Origin: Ralstonia sp. SET104
Lineage (GTDB): Bacteria > Pseudomonadota > Gammaproteobacteria > Burkholderiales > Burkholderiaceae
DNA length: 64,000 bases
Direction of reading: 5' to 3'
Assembly (NCBI RefSeq): GCF_003851545.1
Contig: NZ_BHVX01000006.1
Coordinates: 124,001-188,000 of the forward strand
Shown: positions 15,994 to 24,812 of the stretch, one piece after another
Layout: the number at the start of each line of letters is the position of its first letter
Numbering within the stretch: position 1 is the first letter of the stretch
Notes under the pieces: generated by a model
The model's database searches: none
What the model was told of the DNA's origin: nothing
Seen by the model: only the letters and a program-made list of their open reading frames with translations
Translations under genes and position numbers: made by a program

Positions 15994-18900
15994 ATGCGTT
16001 CCGCCTCCGAGTTGCCCGCCAACGCCTCATCCGCAGCGGCGGAGCCCATCCCGCAGCCCAAAGGTCTGCCGTGGCTGGGCAACCTGCTTCAACTGCCCAA
16101 AGACCGCCTGGCCCAGACGCTGCTGGAAACCAGCCGGCAGTTTCCCCAAGGCCTCTACCAGCTCGACTTTGCCGGCCGGCGCGTGCCGTTTGTCTATTCC
16201 GCCGATCTGGTGGGCGAGCTGTGCGACGAAACGCGCTTTCGCAAGCTGATCGGCCCGCCACTGTCGTTCCTGCGGGCGGGGGCGGGCGATGGCCTTTTTA
16301 CCGCGCATCAGGACGAACCCAACTGGGGCAAGGCCCACCGCATCCTGCTGCCGGCCTTTAGTCAACGCGCCATGAAGGGCTACTTCGACGTGATGCTCGA
16401 CGTTGCCAATGCGCTGGCTGACAAATGGGCGCGTCAGGGCCCCGATGCCGACATTCCCGTGGCCGACGACATGACGCGGCTCACGCTCGACACCATCTCG
16501 CTGGCCGGTTTCGGATACCGTTTCGATTCGTTCAACACGCCTGATCTGCATCCGTTTCTGGCGGCCATGGTGGGCGTGCTGTCCGAAGCCATGGGCAAGC
16601 TCACGCGCCTGCCGCTCAAAGACCGGTTCATGCGTGAGCACCATCGCCGGTTCGAGCACGACGTGGCCGCCATGCATCAGTTGGTGGATGAGGTGATCCG
16701 TGCACGCCGTCAGGCAAAAGATGGCGGCATCGGCGCGAGCGACTTGCTGGGTCTGATGCTCAACGCGCGCGATCCGGTGTCGGACCAGCCTTTGGATGAC
16801 ACCAACATCCGCTTCCAGGTCATCACCTTCCTGATTGCCGGGCACGAAACCACCAGCGGGCTGCTGACCTTCGCGCTCTATATGCTGCTGCGCCACCCGG
16901 CCGTGCTCGCGCAAGCCTATGCCGAGGTCGACCGTGTGTTGCCGGGCGATACTGTGCCGCAGTACGCGCACCTCGCGCAGCTTGACGTGATCGAACGCGT
17001 GCTCAAGGAAACGCTGCGCCTGTGGCCAACTGCGCCGAGCTTTGGTGTGGCGCCGTATGAAGACACGCGCATCGGCGGCCGCTACGCTGTGGCAAAGGAT
17101 CAGCGCGTCGTGACCGTGCTGCTGGCGCTGCACCGCGACCCCGCCGTGTGGGACCGCCCCGAGGTGTTCGACATCGACCGCTTCCTGCCCGAGAACGAAG
17201 CCCGCATCCACCCGCACGCCTACAAGCCCTTCGGTAATGGCGAACGCGCCTGCATTGGCCGCCAGTTCGCGCTGACCGAAGCCAAGCTGGCGCTGGCAGT
17301 GATCCTGCAGCGCTTTGCGTTGTCCGACCCGTACGACTACGGTTTTCACATCAAGGAAACGCTGACGCTCAAGCCGGACGGTTTCCGCCTGCGCGCGCGG
17401 CTGCGCAATGCGCGCGAACGGCTGTGGGCGGCCACGCCCTTGCGCACCGATGTGCCCACGCAAACCGGTGCCGAAGCCGCGCCCGCTGGCGGCGGTGAGC
17501 CCATGTACGTGTTGTACGGCGGCAGCCTGGGCACCTGTCAGGACATTGCCGAGCAGCTTGCCGCTACCGCATCGGGTGCTGGCTTCGATGCCACGGTGGC
17601 GCCGCTCGACACCATTGCCGACGCGCTACCGCAGCAGGGCACGCTGGTCGTGGTGGCCGCCACCTACAACGGCCGCGCGCCAGATAGCGCCCGCATGCTC
17701 GAGGGGCGGCTGGATGCCGCTGACGCGCTCTCGCGCCGGGCGACCGGATTACTTTATGCGGTGCTTGGCTGCGGCAACTCGCAATGGCCGGCGTTCCAGG
17801 CGTTTCCAAAACGGGTGGAAGCGATGCTCGCGGCATCCGGCGCACAAGCCATCGTGCCGCGCGGCGAGGCCGACGGCAACGCCGGTTTCGACGCCGCCGT
17901 CGATGCCTGGACGCGCAGTCTGTGGAGCGCCCTGGGCGCACGCCAGACACCAGCCGATGGCCCATCCGTCCGGGTCGACTATCTTGCGCCCGACGCCGTG
18001 CGTGCCGCCACGTTGCCGCCCACCGCCCGCGCAATGACGGTGCTCGGCAACGAAGAACTCGTGCGCGACCCGGCCGGCCTATGGGACTTCGCACAAGAGG
18101 CGCCGCGCGGCCCCACGCGCCATCTCACCGTGCGGCTGCCCGATGACGTGAGCTACGCCACCGGCGACCACCTTGCCGTCTACCCGCGCAATGCAGATGA
18201 CCGTGTCGATGCCGCCATCGAGCGGCTCGCGCTGGAGGGCGATGCGCTCGTCACGCTTACCGCACGCCATGCGCACGTGCGGCACTTGCCGCTCAATCAG
18301 CCCGTGTCCGTGCGGCAGTTGCTGCGTGATTTCGTCGAGCTGCAGGACACCGCCACGGTGCGCGATATCACCGCGCTGCGTGCGCTCACGCGCTGTCCGT
18401 TCACGCGCGGCCAGCTTGCGGTTTGGCTGGAGGGTGACCAAGCCACGCAGCGCTTCGATCAGGACATTCATGCCGCACACGTGAGCGTGCTGGATCTGCT
18501 GATCCGCTTTCCCGCGATCGAATTGACGCTGGAAGCGTTCCTCGCGCGGCTTGGGGCGATGCGGCCGCGGTTCTACTCCATCGCATCATCGGCGCGTGTG
18601 TCGCCAGGCGTCGCCGCGCTGACGGTGGGCACGGTGTCGGGACCCGCATGGTCTGGGGTTGGCATGTATCGCGGCACGGCGTCGAACTACCTGATGACAT
18701 TGCCGCCCGGTGCGGAGATTGCCGCCGCCGTGCGCACACCCAACCCGCCGTTCGCGCCCGACGCCGATGTCTGCAAACCGATGGTATTGATTGGCGCTGG
18801 AACAGGCATCGCGCCGTTCCGTGGTTTTCTGGAAGAGCGCGCCACACAGCAGGCTGCAGGTGAGGCGGTGGCAACGTCGCTGTTGTGCTTCGGCTGCCGT

Positions 18901-19233
18901 CACCCGGAACACGATTTCCTGTACGCCGACACCTTGCGCGCCTGGGAAAACGCAGGCGTGGTGCGCATCTTCCCGGCGTATTCCTGCGCGAGCGGCCATC
19001 CGCACCGCTTTGTGCAGCATGCCCTGTGGGACGCGCGCGAAACCGTGTGGGCGGCGTTCGATGCAGGCGCCACGTTGTATGTGTGTGGAGACGGTCGCGC
19101 CATGGCGCCGGCGGTGCGCGACACGCTCATCCGCATGCATCAGGCTCGCTACGGTAGCGATTTGGCCACGGCATCGGACTGGTTGACGGCGCAGATGCAA
19201 TCCGGCCGTTACCGGCAGGACGTCTTTAATTGA
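15994..19233 (+). CDS. Self-sufficient cytochrome P450/NADPH-P450 reductase fusion (CYP102 type)
   Basis: This 1079-residue protein joins a P450 heme domain (about 1-480) to a diflavin reductase (about 505-1079), as in P450 BM3. It is expected to hydroxylate fatty acids or similar substrates using NADPH without separate redox partners. Visible are the I-helix AGHETTSG (282-289), the ExxR helix (VLKETLRLWP), the heme loop FGNGERACIG with Cys420, the FMN-binding flavodoxin start MYVLYGGSLGTCQDIAEQLA, the FAD motif RFYSIASS and the NADPH site LIGAGTGIAPFRGF. Length is slightly above BM3. It stands alone, with no linked regulator. Substrate range cannot be read from sequence. Confidence 0.93.
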   Translation: MRSASELPANASSAAAEPIPQPKGLPWLGNLLQLPKDRLAQTLLETSRQFPQGLYQLDFAGRRVPFVYSADLVGELCDETRFRKLIGPPLSFLRAGAGDGLFTAHQDEPNWGKAHRILLPAFSQRAMKGYFDVMLDVANALADKWARQGPDADIPVADDMTRLTLDTISLAGFGYRFDSFNTPDLHPFLAAMVGVLSEAMGKLTRLPLKDRFMREHHRRFEHDVAAMHQLVDEVIRARRQAKDGGIGASDLLGLMLNARDPVSDQPLDDTNIRFQVITFLIAGHETTSGLLTFALYMLLRHPAVLAQAYAEVDRVLPGDTVPQYAHLAQLDVIERVLKETLRLWPTAPSFGVAPYEDTRIGGRYAVAKDQRVVTVLLALHRDPAVWDRPEVFDIDRFLPENEARIHPHAYKPFGNGERACIGRQFALTEAKLALAVILQRFALSDPYDYGFHIKETLTLKPDGFRLRARLRNARERLWAATPLRTDVPTQTGAEAAPAGGGEPMYVLYGGSLGTCQDIAEQLAATASGAGFDATVAPLDTIADALPQQGTLVVVAATYNGRAPDSARMLEGRLDAADALSRRATGLLYAVLGCGNSQWPAFQAFPKRVEAMLAASGAQAIVPRGEADGNAGFDAAVDAWTRSLWSALGARQTPADGPSVRVDYLAPDAVRAATLPPTARAMTVLGNEELVRDPAGLWDFAQEAPRGPTRHLTVRLPDDVSYATGDHLAVYPRNADDRVDAAIERLALEGDALVTLTARHAHVRHLPLNQPVSVRQLLRDFVELQDTATVRDITALRALTRCPFTRGQLAVWLEGDQATQRFDQDIHAAHVSVLDLLIRFPAIELTLEAFLARLGAMRPRFYSIASSARVSPGVAALTVGTVSGPAWSGVGMYRGTASNYLMTLPPGAEIAAAVRTPNPPFAPDADVCKPMVLIGAGTGIAPFRGFLEERATQQAAGEAVATSLLCFGCRHPEHDFLYADTLRAWENAGVVRIFPAYSCASGHPHRFVQHALWDARETVWAAFDAGATLYVCGDGRAMAPAVRDTLIRMHQARYGSDLATASDWLTAQMQSGRYRQDVFN

Positions 19234-19402
19234 TGCTGCACATATCGCCGTTGGTGTTGCGGCTGCCGCATCGGCGGGGCGGCTTGAGCGGGGGCGCGTG
19301 GGTGCCGCATGTTACGATTTGTCCCTTGGAGCACCGCGCTTTTGGCCTGGTGACGCACTGTCTGACGCGTCCGGCGCAGCGGCTCCGCGAGGAGAAATGA
19401 GA

Positions 19403-19693
19403 ATGTGGCGCCGAATCAAAGCGTCCTGGATGGCGATCTTTCTGGTCACCCTGTTGGGTGTCGGGTACTTGTGGATGTACCGTTTTGAGCCGCTGCTCTC
19501 CGGCGAGGCGGGCAGCGATGTGTTCGTGTGGGACCGCTGGACCCACCGCGTCTGCGCGCTGACCGACAACGGTGAAGCCACCGAATGGCGCTGCGATAAC
19601 GCCATGGAAACCGACGGCTCCAGCAGCAACACCAACTCCGATGTCTCGATACGCAAGCGCATGCGCGACGCCGTGCAGCGTATCAAGCTGTAA
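19403..19693 (+). CDS. Small single-pass membrane protein of unknown function
   Basis: This 96-residue protein has a basic N-terminus (MWRRIKASW), one transmembrane helix (about 9-28) and a hydrophilic domain with two Cys (HRVCALTDN and EWRCDNAM) that could form a disulfide outside the membrane. ATG at 19403 has GAGGAG 8 bases upstream; the ATG at 19397 lies too close to it. A strong terminator follows. The family is not recognised. Confidence 0.7.
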   Translation: MWRRIKASWMAIFLVTLLGVGYLWMYRFEPLLSGEAGSDVFVWDRWTHRVCALTDNGEATEWRCDNAMETDGSSSNTNSDVSIRKRMRDAVQRIKL

Positions 19694-19700
19694 GCCCCCA

Positions 19701-19727
19701 CGCCCGCCGTTCGTTGCGGGCGTTTTT
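19701..19727 (+). terminator. Rho-independent terminator
   Basis: CGCCCGC (19701-19707) pairs with GCGGGCG (19716-19722) and is followed by TTTTT. It ends the transcript of the small membrane protein gene before the convergent oxidoreductase gene. Confidence 0.85.
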
Positions 19728-19738
19728 CCTTGTTGGTT

Positions 19739-20893
19739 TTACCCCTTGCTGGGCTCGGCCGCATCCACCAGTTCCGGTGAGGACACGGGCGGCAGCCTGC
19801 GCACTTGCGTGGTTTCCATGCGGCCTTGACGCTGAAATGGTCCGAGGTTTTGCGGTTGCCCCGATTCCAGCGCGCGTTCAATGGCAGCCAGTACGCGCAC
19901 GTCTGCCAGGCCCTCTTCGCCGTTGGGTTCGGGCTCACGGTTGTGGAGGATGCAGTCGGAGAAATACTGCAGCTCGCCACCGAACTGATCGGTGGCATCA
20001 AAAGCCTGTTCCTGCGTTTTGCCGTCGAGCGTGAGTTGGTACTTCAAGCCCACCCCAAACATAAAGCCCGGTGACACCTCCAAGTCTCCCTTCGTGCCAA
20101 GGATGCGGTACTGATCGATACTTGCGCCGCTGTAGCTGACCACAAACTGTGCAACGCGGTGATCGGCAAAGCGCAGCGTCACGCTGACGGTGTCATCGAA
20201 GTTGAAGGGCAGATCGGGATCGCGCACGCCGCAGGCCGACACCTCCACCGGCTCTTCGCCAAAGAGATTGCGCACCGCGTTAATGGGGTACACGCCCATG
20301 TCCGATACCGGCCCGGCCCAATAGCCATGGTTGGCGCGGTGGTTGGACGGCGCCACCGATTGGCTGAACATGGCCGAGAACGCGCGAATTCGCCCCAGCT
20401 TGCCTGCGCGCACGAGTTCGATGGCGGCCAGCGTGGCGGGCTCAAAATGCAGCCGGTAAGCGATCATCAATTTCGCGTTGCCGTTGCGGGCGGCTTCGAT
20501 CATCGCTTCGCAATCGGCTTCGCTGGTCGCCATGGGCTTTTCAAGCAGAACGTGGATACCGCGTTGCAGTGCCGGCAGGGCGTACTGCCGGTGCATGTCG
20601 TTGGGCAGCGCGAGGTAGATCGCATCGATGTCGCCGGAGTTGAGCAACTGATCGTAGTCGGCATAGCCGTGGACGTGCTCGATGCCATAGCGATCGGCCA
20701 GTACGGTGGCCTTGGCCTCATCGCCGGTGACCAGCGCGGTAACGATGGAGTTGCCGCTCTGCGCCACACCCGGCAGAAACGCGGCCTGCGAGATCCAGCC
20801 GGCGCCGACCACGGCATAGCGTACCGGGCTCCGAACAGTGCGGGCAGGAGCGACTTGCGGCTCACGTTCAGCCTCATGAAAAGCGGTAGACAT
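19739..20893 (-). CDS. Gfo/Idh/MocA family NAD(P)-dependent oxidoreductase
   Basis: This 384-residue protein has an N-terminal Rossmann fold (YAVVGAGWISQAAFLPG, about 30-46), the EKP motif of the family (HVLLEKPMATS, about 120-130) and the C-terminal GFO/IDH/MocA alpha-beta domain. These enzymes oxidise or reduce sugar-like or other alcohol/ketone substrates. AAAGGAA precedes the ATG at 20893, leaving out an upstream in-frame start. It is the last gene of a leftward set with an ABM protein and a P450, suggesting one catabolic pathway. The substrate is unknown. Confidence 0.88.
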   Translation of the reverse strand: MSTAFHEAEREPQVAPARTVRSPVRYAVVGAGWISQAAFLPGVAQSGNSIVTALVTGDEAKATVLADRYGIEHVHGYADYDQLLNSGDIDAIYLALPNDMHRQYALPALQRGIHVLLEKPMATSEADCEAMIEAARNGNAKLMIAYRLHFEPATLAAIELVRAGKLGRIRAFSAMFSQSVAPSNHRANHGYWAGPVSDMGVYPINAVRNLFGEEPVEVSACGVRDPDLPFNFDDTVSVTLRFADHRVAQFVVSYSGASIDQYRILGTKGDLEVSPGFMFGVGLKYQLTLDGKTQEQAFDATDQFGGELQYFSDCILHNREPEPNGEEGLADVRVLAAIERALESGQPQNLGPFQRQGRMETTQVRRLPPVSSPELVDAAEPSKG

Positions 20894-21045
20894 GACAATT
20901 CCTTTGCAATCGTTGCGCATGCAGGCATGCCGATGCCGTGGTGCGGCGTGCTTGGCCGTGCGGGTTCTCTCGGATTAAGCAAAGGTGGTGCCCGGTGAGC
21001 GTAAAAAGCGCCACATCGGGCCCGCAGAGGCGCCGTGGCGTGTGC

Positions 21046-21390
21046 TCAGACGTGCTCGGCGCGGCTGTCGGCAGGGGCCTCGTTGCGCTCGGTCATGCCG
21101 TAGTCGCGCACCACGTGGGCAATGCGCAGGCGGTAGTCGGCAAATGCGTGCTCGCGGCCAACATGCTGGGCGCCGCGGTGCTGCTCGAGGTTGCGCCACG
21201 CCTTGACGGCCTCTTCATCGCGAAAGAACGACAGCGAGAGCATTTTGTCGGGGTTGGTGATGCTCTGGAATCGCTCCACCGAGATGAAGCCATCGACCTG
21301 CTCCAGCAGCGGTTTGAGCCGCGCAGCCAGATTGAGGTAGGTGTCACGCTGGCCTGGTGCGGGTTCGACTTCAAAGATGACGGCGATCAT
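21046..21390 (-). CDS. Antibiotic biosynthesis monooxygenase (ABM) domain protein
   Basis: This 114-residue single-domain protein has the ferredoxin-like ABM fold pattern: MIAVIFEVEPAPGQ at the start, GFISVERFQSITNPDKMLSLSF and DEEAVKAWRN in the middle. Relatives include cofactor-free monooxygenases and stress-associated small proteins. AGGAGA precedes the ATG. It sits between the P450 and the Gfo/Idh gene and is probably co-transcribed with both. The C-terminal tail is charged and likely disordered. Confidence 0.82.
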   Translation of the reverse strand: MIAVIFEVEPAPGQRDTYLNLAARLKPLLEQVDGFISVERFQSITNPDKMLSLSFFRDEEAVKAWRNLEQHRGAQHVGREHAFADYRLRIAHVVRDYGMTERNEAPADSRAEHV

Positions 21391-21437
21391 GGCAAGTCTC
21401 CTGTGGGTGTTTTCGCGGTGTTTTCGTTCTTGCAGAT

Positions 21438-22589
21438 TCAGGCGTGAAAGCTGGGAATGCGCGCATTGGGCGATGGGCGATACCTGACCTCGGCGACTTC
21501 AACCAACTTGCCAAGGCCAGTGAGCCACCGGTCGACATCCGGCAGGCTCAGCAGATGCCGCACCGTTTCGCGCGCGATGATGGTTGCCAATGCATCGGCG
21601 GGGCAGCGGTGCGCGCCGCCACCAAATGTCCACAGGCGTGGTTTTGCGCGGTCGATGTCGAAGCGTAGTGGGTCCGGGTTGGTTGTGCCATCCACATTGG
21701 CGGCGGCCAGCAGCACGAGAACCTTGTCGCCCGCGCGCAGTGGCTGGCCAAGCAAGGCGACATCGTGTGTGACGAAGCGGCGTGTGTTCTGCACCGGCGC
21801 ATCGCGTCGCAAGACTTCGTGTACGAAGGGTTCGACGGCTTGCGGTTGTGCGCGCAGCCGGGTGCGCAAGCCGGCGTGCCGCGACAGCGCGACGATGCAG
21901 TTGCCGAGCAGCCCGGCGCAGGCGTCGTAGGTTTGTGCGAGCAGGGCGGCGAGGTTGGTGATCTCGGCGTCGTCGTCACCGCTGACGAACGAGGAGCCGG
22001 TAAAGCGTTTGCGCAGACGATCGACGGCAGTGTCGGCCTGTGCGACGACTGCCGCGCTGGCACCGGGGCCGAGCGCGGCAAGGTAGGCGGCAATGTCAGT
22101 CTGGCAGGCGGGCGTATCGGCATGATCGCCCAGCAGCGTTTGCGCGATCGTGGCGAGCGGCACGCGGAAGTGAGCGTCAGTACCCAGCGCAGCATCCAGG
22201 CTCGCTGCGTCGGGCAGCGCAGCATTGGCTTGCCGATGTGCACGCCCAGCCAGTGCGGCCACATCCAACCGGCCCAGCGCGGCCATGACCTTGGCCTTGC
22301 GCGCGCTGTGATCCGGCCCGTCGATCTGGCGCACGAGGCTGCCGAAGAAAGCGCCCGTGGATGATGCGGTCACAGCCTTGGGAACGGGTTCATCGGCGGG
22401 GCGTACGCGGCAGGCGGTACTACCGAGCACGGTGTCCACCGCATCGGCGCTGGCGGCCACCCACCAGCCGAGGGCGGCATCAAAGGCGAATGGGCGCGTG
22501 GCGGCAAGTTCTGCGTAATACAGTGCGGGGTCGGCATGCACGACGGCTTGCAGTGCGTCAGCGGGCGGAGGGATGTCCATGGCAGTCAT
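21438..22589 (-). CDS. Cytochrome P450
   Basis: This 383-residue class I type P450 has the ExxR helix (EVLRRDAPVQ), the perf region and the heme loop FGGGAHRCPA with the ligand Cys329. The I-helix reads QTYDACAGLLGN, so the usual acid-Thr pair is altered and a Cys stands where a Thr is common. It needs external ferredoxin and reductase, which are not encoded nearby. The start is ATG at 22589 or 22580; longer forms would overlap the divergent regulator. It heads the operon P450, ABM protein, Gfo/Idh oxidoreductase. The substrate is unknown. Confidence 0.85.
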   Translation of the reverse strand: MTAMDIPPPADALQAVVHADPALYYAELAATRPFAFDAALGWWVAASADAVDTVLGSTACRVRPADEPVPKAVTASSTGAFFGSLVRQIDGPDHSARKAKVMAALGRLDVAALAGRAHRQANAALPDAASLDAALGTDAHFRVPLATIAQTLLGDHADTPACQTDIAAYLAALGPGASAAVVAQADTAVDRLRKRFTGSSFVSGDDDAEITNLAALLAQTYDACAGLLGNCIVALSRHAGLRTRLRAQPQAVEPFVHEVLRRDAPVQNTRRFVTHDVALLGQPLRAGDKVLVLLAAANVDGTTNPDPLRFDIDRAKPRLWTFGGGAHRCPADALATIIARETVRHLLSLPDVDRWLTGLGKLVEVAEVRYRPSPNARIPSFHA

Positions 22590-22677
22590 CAGCGCGGGGT
22601 GCGGGAGTAAGATGGCTGCCATTGTCTGGACTGGCCGCTCGCCTGTCACGCGCCAACAGTTTGGTCTCCATCGAACC

Positions 22678-23382
22678 ATGACCGCATCTTCTACCGCCAC
22701 GCAACCGGATATCGGCCGCGTGGCCGCCACCATTGGTGACCCGACCCGCATCCGCATGCTGTTGCTGTTGATGGAGGGCCGCTCGCTCACTGCAAAGGAG
22801 CTTGCGTATGGCGCTGGCGTGGAGCCCGCGACGGCCAGCGCGCATTTGCGCCGCCTTGAGGCCGATGCGCTGATCACCTCTCTGTCGAGCGGGCGCTACA
22901 AGTACTTCGGGCTGCGCTCACCGGCGGTAGCGGAGATGATCGAATCGCTGATGGTGGTTGCGCCGGAAAAACCGGCTGACCCGCGCCGTTCGACTGTGCC
23001 CGAGAACCTGCGTGCGGCGCGCCTGTGCTACGACCATCTGGCCGGTCAACTCGGGACGGAGGTGTCAGAGAAGCTGCTATCGCGCGGCTGGCTGACGCAG
23101 CTCGATGGCACGCACGGCGCCTATGACGTCACGCCCGAGGGGGAGCATGCGCTGGCCGCAATCGGCGTCGACGTGAATGCGCTGCGCAACGGCCGGCGCC
23201 GCTTTGCCTACGGTTGCATGGACTGGAGTGAACGCCGCCCGCATTTGGCCGGCGCGCTCGGGGCGGCCGTGGCGGAGCGTTGCATTGCGCTGGGGTGGCT
23301 GACGCGGCAGAAGCATTCACGCGCGCTGGAAATGCCCGAAGCCGGGCAGCGTGAACTGTACGCGTGGCTGCACACAGCCTAG
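22678..23382 (+). CDS. ArsR-family winged-helix transcriptional regulator
   Basis: This 234-residue protein has an ArsR-type N-terminal winged helix (IGDPTRIRMLLLLMEG, LTAKELAYGAGVEPATASAHLRR, about 17-75) and a longer C-terminal domain (about 100-234) with GCMDWSERRPHLAGALGAA. This layout matches ArsR regulators without metal-site Cys clusters that sense organic ligands. It diverges from the P450 operon, which it probably regulates. ATG at 22678 is used; ATG at 22612, with GGGAG upstream, would add 22 residues. Confidence 0.82.
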   Translation: MTASSTATQPDIGRVAATIGDPTRIRMLLLLMEGRSLTAKELAYGAGVEPATASAHLRRLEADALITSLSSGRYKYFGLRSPAVAEMIESLMVVAPEKPADPRRSTVPENLRAARLCYDHLAGQLGTEVSEKLLSRGWLTQLDGTHGAYDVTPEGEHALAAIGVDVNALRNGRRRFAYGCMDWSERRPHLAGALGAAVAERCIALGWLTRQKHSRALEMPEAGQRELYAWLHTA

Positions 23383-23395
23383 GGGCTCGCCGTCG

Positions 23396-23601
23396 TTAGC
23401 CCGCGCCGCGAACCGTCTTCACGTAGTCGCGTTGGTCGTGCACGTGGCGGTCGTCGCGTTGCGAGCGTTCGGTGAAGGTCTCGTAGGGTTCTTCGAACCA
23501 GCAGCGCATGATCTTCGCGTCGTTGTTCAACGCGTGCACGAAGCGCAGGTCAGTGCGCTCCAGCGGACGCAGGGAAAGGTCGCGGCTTTTTCAATCACCA
23601 T
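23396..23601 (-). pseudogene. speG: Truncated, frameshifted speG-like spermidine N-acetyltransferase
   Basis: The minus strand encodes LRPLERTDLRFVHALNNDA, then IMRCWFEEPYETFTE and DRHVHDQ, which match the first third of SpeG-type GNAT acetyltransferases. The frame that carries this has a stop just upstream. The likely start (ATG at 23601) is one frame off and joins it only if the run of five A in GAAAAAGC had six. Homology ends after about 65 residues at a stop, where the intact family has about 170-185 and the acetyl-CoA site. It is a remnant on two counts. Confidence 0.7.
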
Positions 23602-23656
23602 GGTGCTGTCCTTGTTGTGTCGAGGGCGCTCGACATCGCGTCGACGCACTGCGTTG

Positions 23657-24799
23657 TCAGCAAGGACGTGTCGCGGCAGATGCGTGTTTGCGCAACGGTT
23701 GTGAGCGTCGGCGCCGGTCGAGATACAGCCACCATCCCGTTGCTGCAAATACCGGCAGCATCAACGCGCCGATCAACACCAGCACAACGCCGATGGGCCC
23801 GAAGTAACGTCCATTGTGGAGCGGCAGCATGCCGGCCAGCAACTGCTGCGCTGGTGATTTGCTGGCGAAGGATTCACTGCGGATGACCGCGCCGGTGGCG
23901 CTGTCGAGCGTCAAATGGTTGAACGCGCGATCGTGCGGTGCGTCGAGCGCAAGCCAGTTGATGTCGACCTTGCCGGTGCGGGCATCGTCGATGCGCAGAG
24001 TGGCTGTTCCGTAGGTCGATGCGTTGGCCAGGAAAGCGTTCCAGGTGCGCTCCAATGCCGCATCGCCAAGCGGCTGTCGCGCGCCCGCCATGGGTTTTGC
24101 CTTGGCGACAACCGGCATGCCAGCCAGGCGCTGCAGGCCATCGCGATACCAGTCGTACGCCCAATACAGCCCGCTGAAAGCGGCCAGCAAGTACAGCGGC
24201 AGCACCAGCGTGCCGAGTACGGTATGCACGTCCCACCAACGGATGCGGCTGGCACGGCTCCAGCGGATAACCAGCCAGCTACGCCAGTTCGTCACGCGCC
24301 GCGGCCAACGAAGATACAGGCCCGACAACGTCATCACCACCAAGCCGATCGTGCTGGCGCCGACGATCTGCTTGCCGACCTCATCAGCCAGCAATGTGCG
24401 GTGTAACAGCTTGACGGTGGCAAAGAAACGTTGCGCGCGCGCTTCGGGCAGCAACGTGCCCGTGGCGGGGTCGATGTAGCGCAGCTCCCCGCGGCTGCTG
24501 CCATCGTGCTTGGCGGGCGGCCAGGCATACCAGACGCGCCACGGCTTGGTAGGTTCGGATACGGCGGCGATGAAGGTGACGGGGCGCTCGGGCACGGCAG
24601 CGCGTGCTCGCGCTGCGACTTGCGGCAGTGTTGGCGGGGGGCCGGTGCGCGCGGGCAGGTTGAGCACGCCGGGGTTGAGCCACCGCAGCAGCTCGTCCTC
24701 GTACGCCATCAGCGCGCCGGTGGCGCCAACGACGGCCAGCACCACGCTGGCTGACAATCCGATCAGCCAATGCAGGCGGAAGAGCACCCGTCGCAGCAT
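23657..24799 (-). CDS. PepSY-associated transmembrane protein (siderophore-linked)
   Basis: This 380-residue membrane protein begins RRVLFRLHWLIGLSASVVLA, with four main helices (about 12-35, 140-165, 185-215 and 330-360) and periplasmic PepSY segments. Family members are often encoded beside siderophore receptors and several act in reductive iron release. It starts 13 bases after the TonB receptor gene ends, so both are probably driven by the Fur-controlled promoter at 27027-27045. The exact role is inferred from context. Confidence 0.85.
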   Translation of the reverse strand: MLRRVLFRLHWLIGLSASVVLAVVGATGALMAYEDELLRWLNPGVLNLPARTGPPPTLPQVAARARAAVPERPVTFIAAVSEPTKPWRVWYAWPPAKHDGSSRGELRYIDPATGTLLPEARAQRFFATVKLLHRTLLADEVGKQIVGASTIGLVVMTLSGLYLRWPRRVTNWRSWLVIRWSRASRIRWWDVHTVLGTLVLPLYLLAAFSGLYWAYDWYRDGLQRLAGMPVVAKAKPMAGARQPLGDAALERTWNAFLANASTYGTATLRIDDARTGKVDINWLALDAPHDRAFNHLTLDSATGAVIRSESFASKSPAQQLLAGMLPLHNGRYFGPIGVVLVLIGALMLPVFAATGWWLYLDRRRRSQPLRKHASAATRPC

Positions 24800-24812
24800 C
24801 GCAGTGCGGCCT

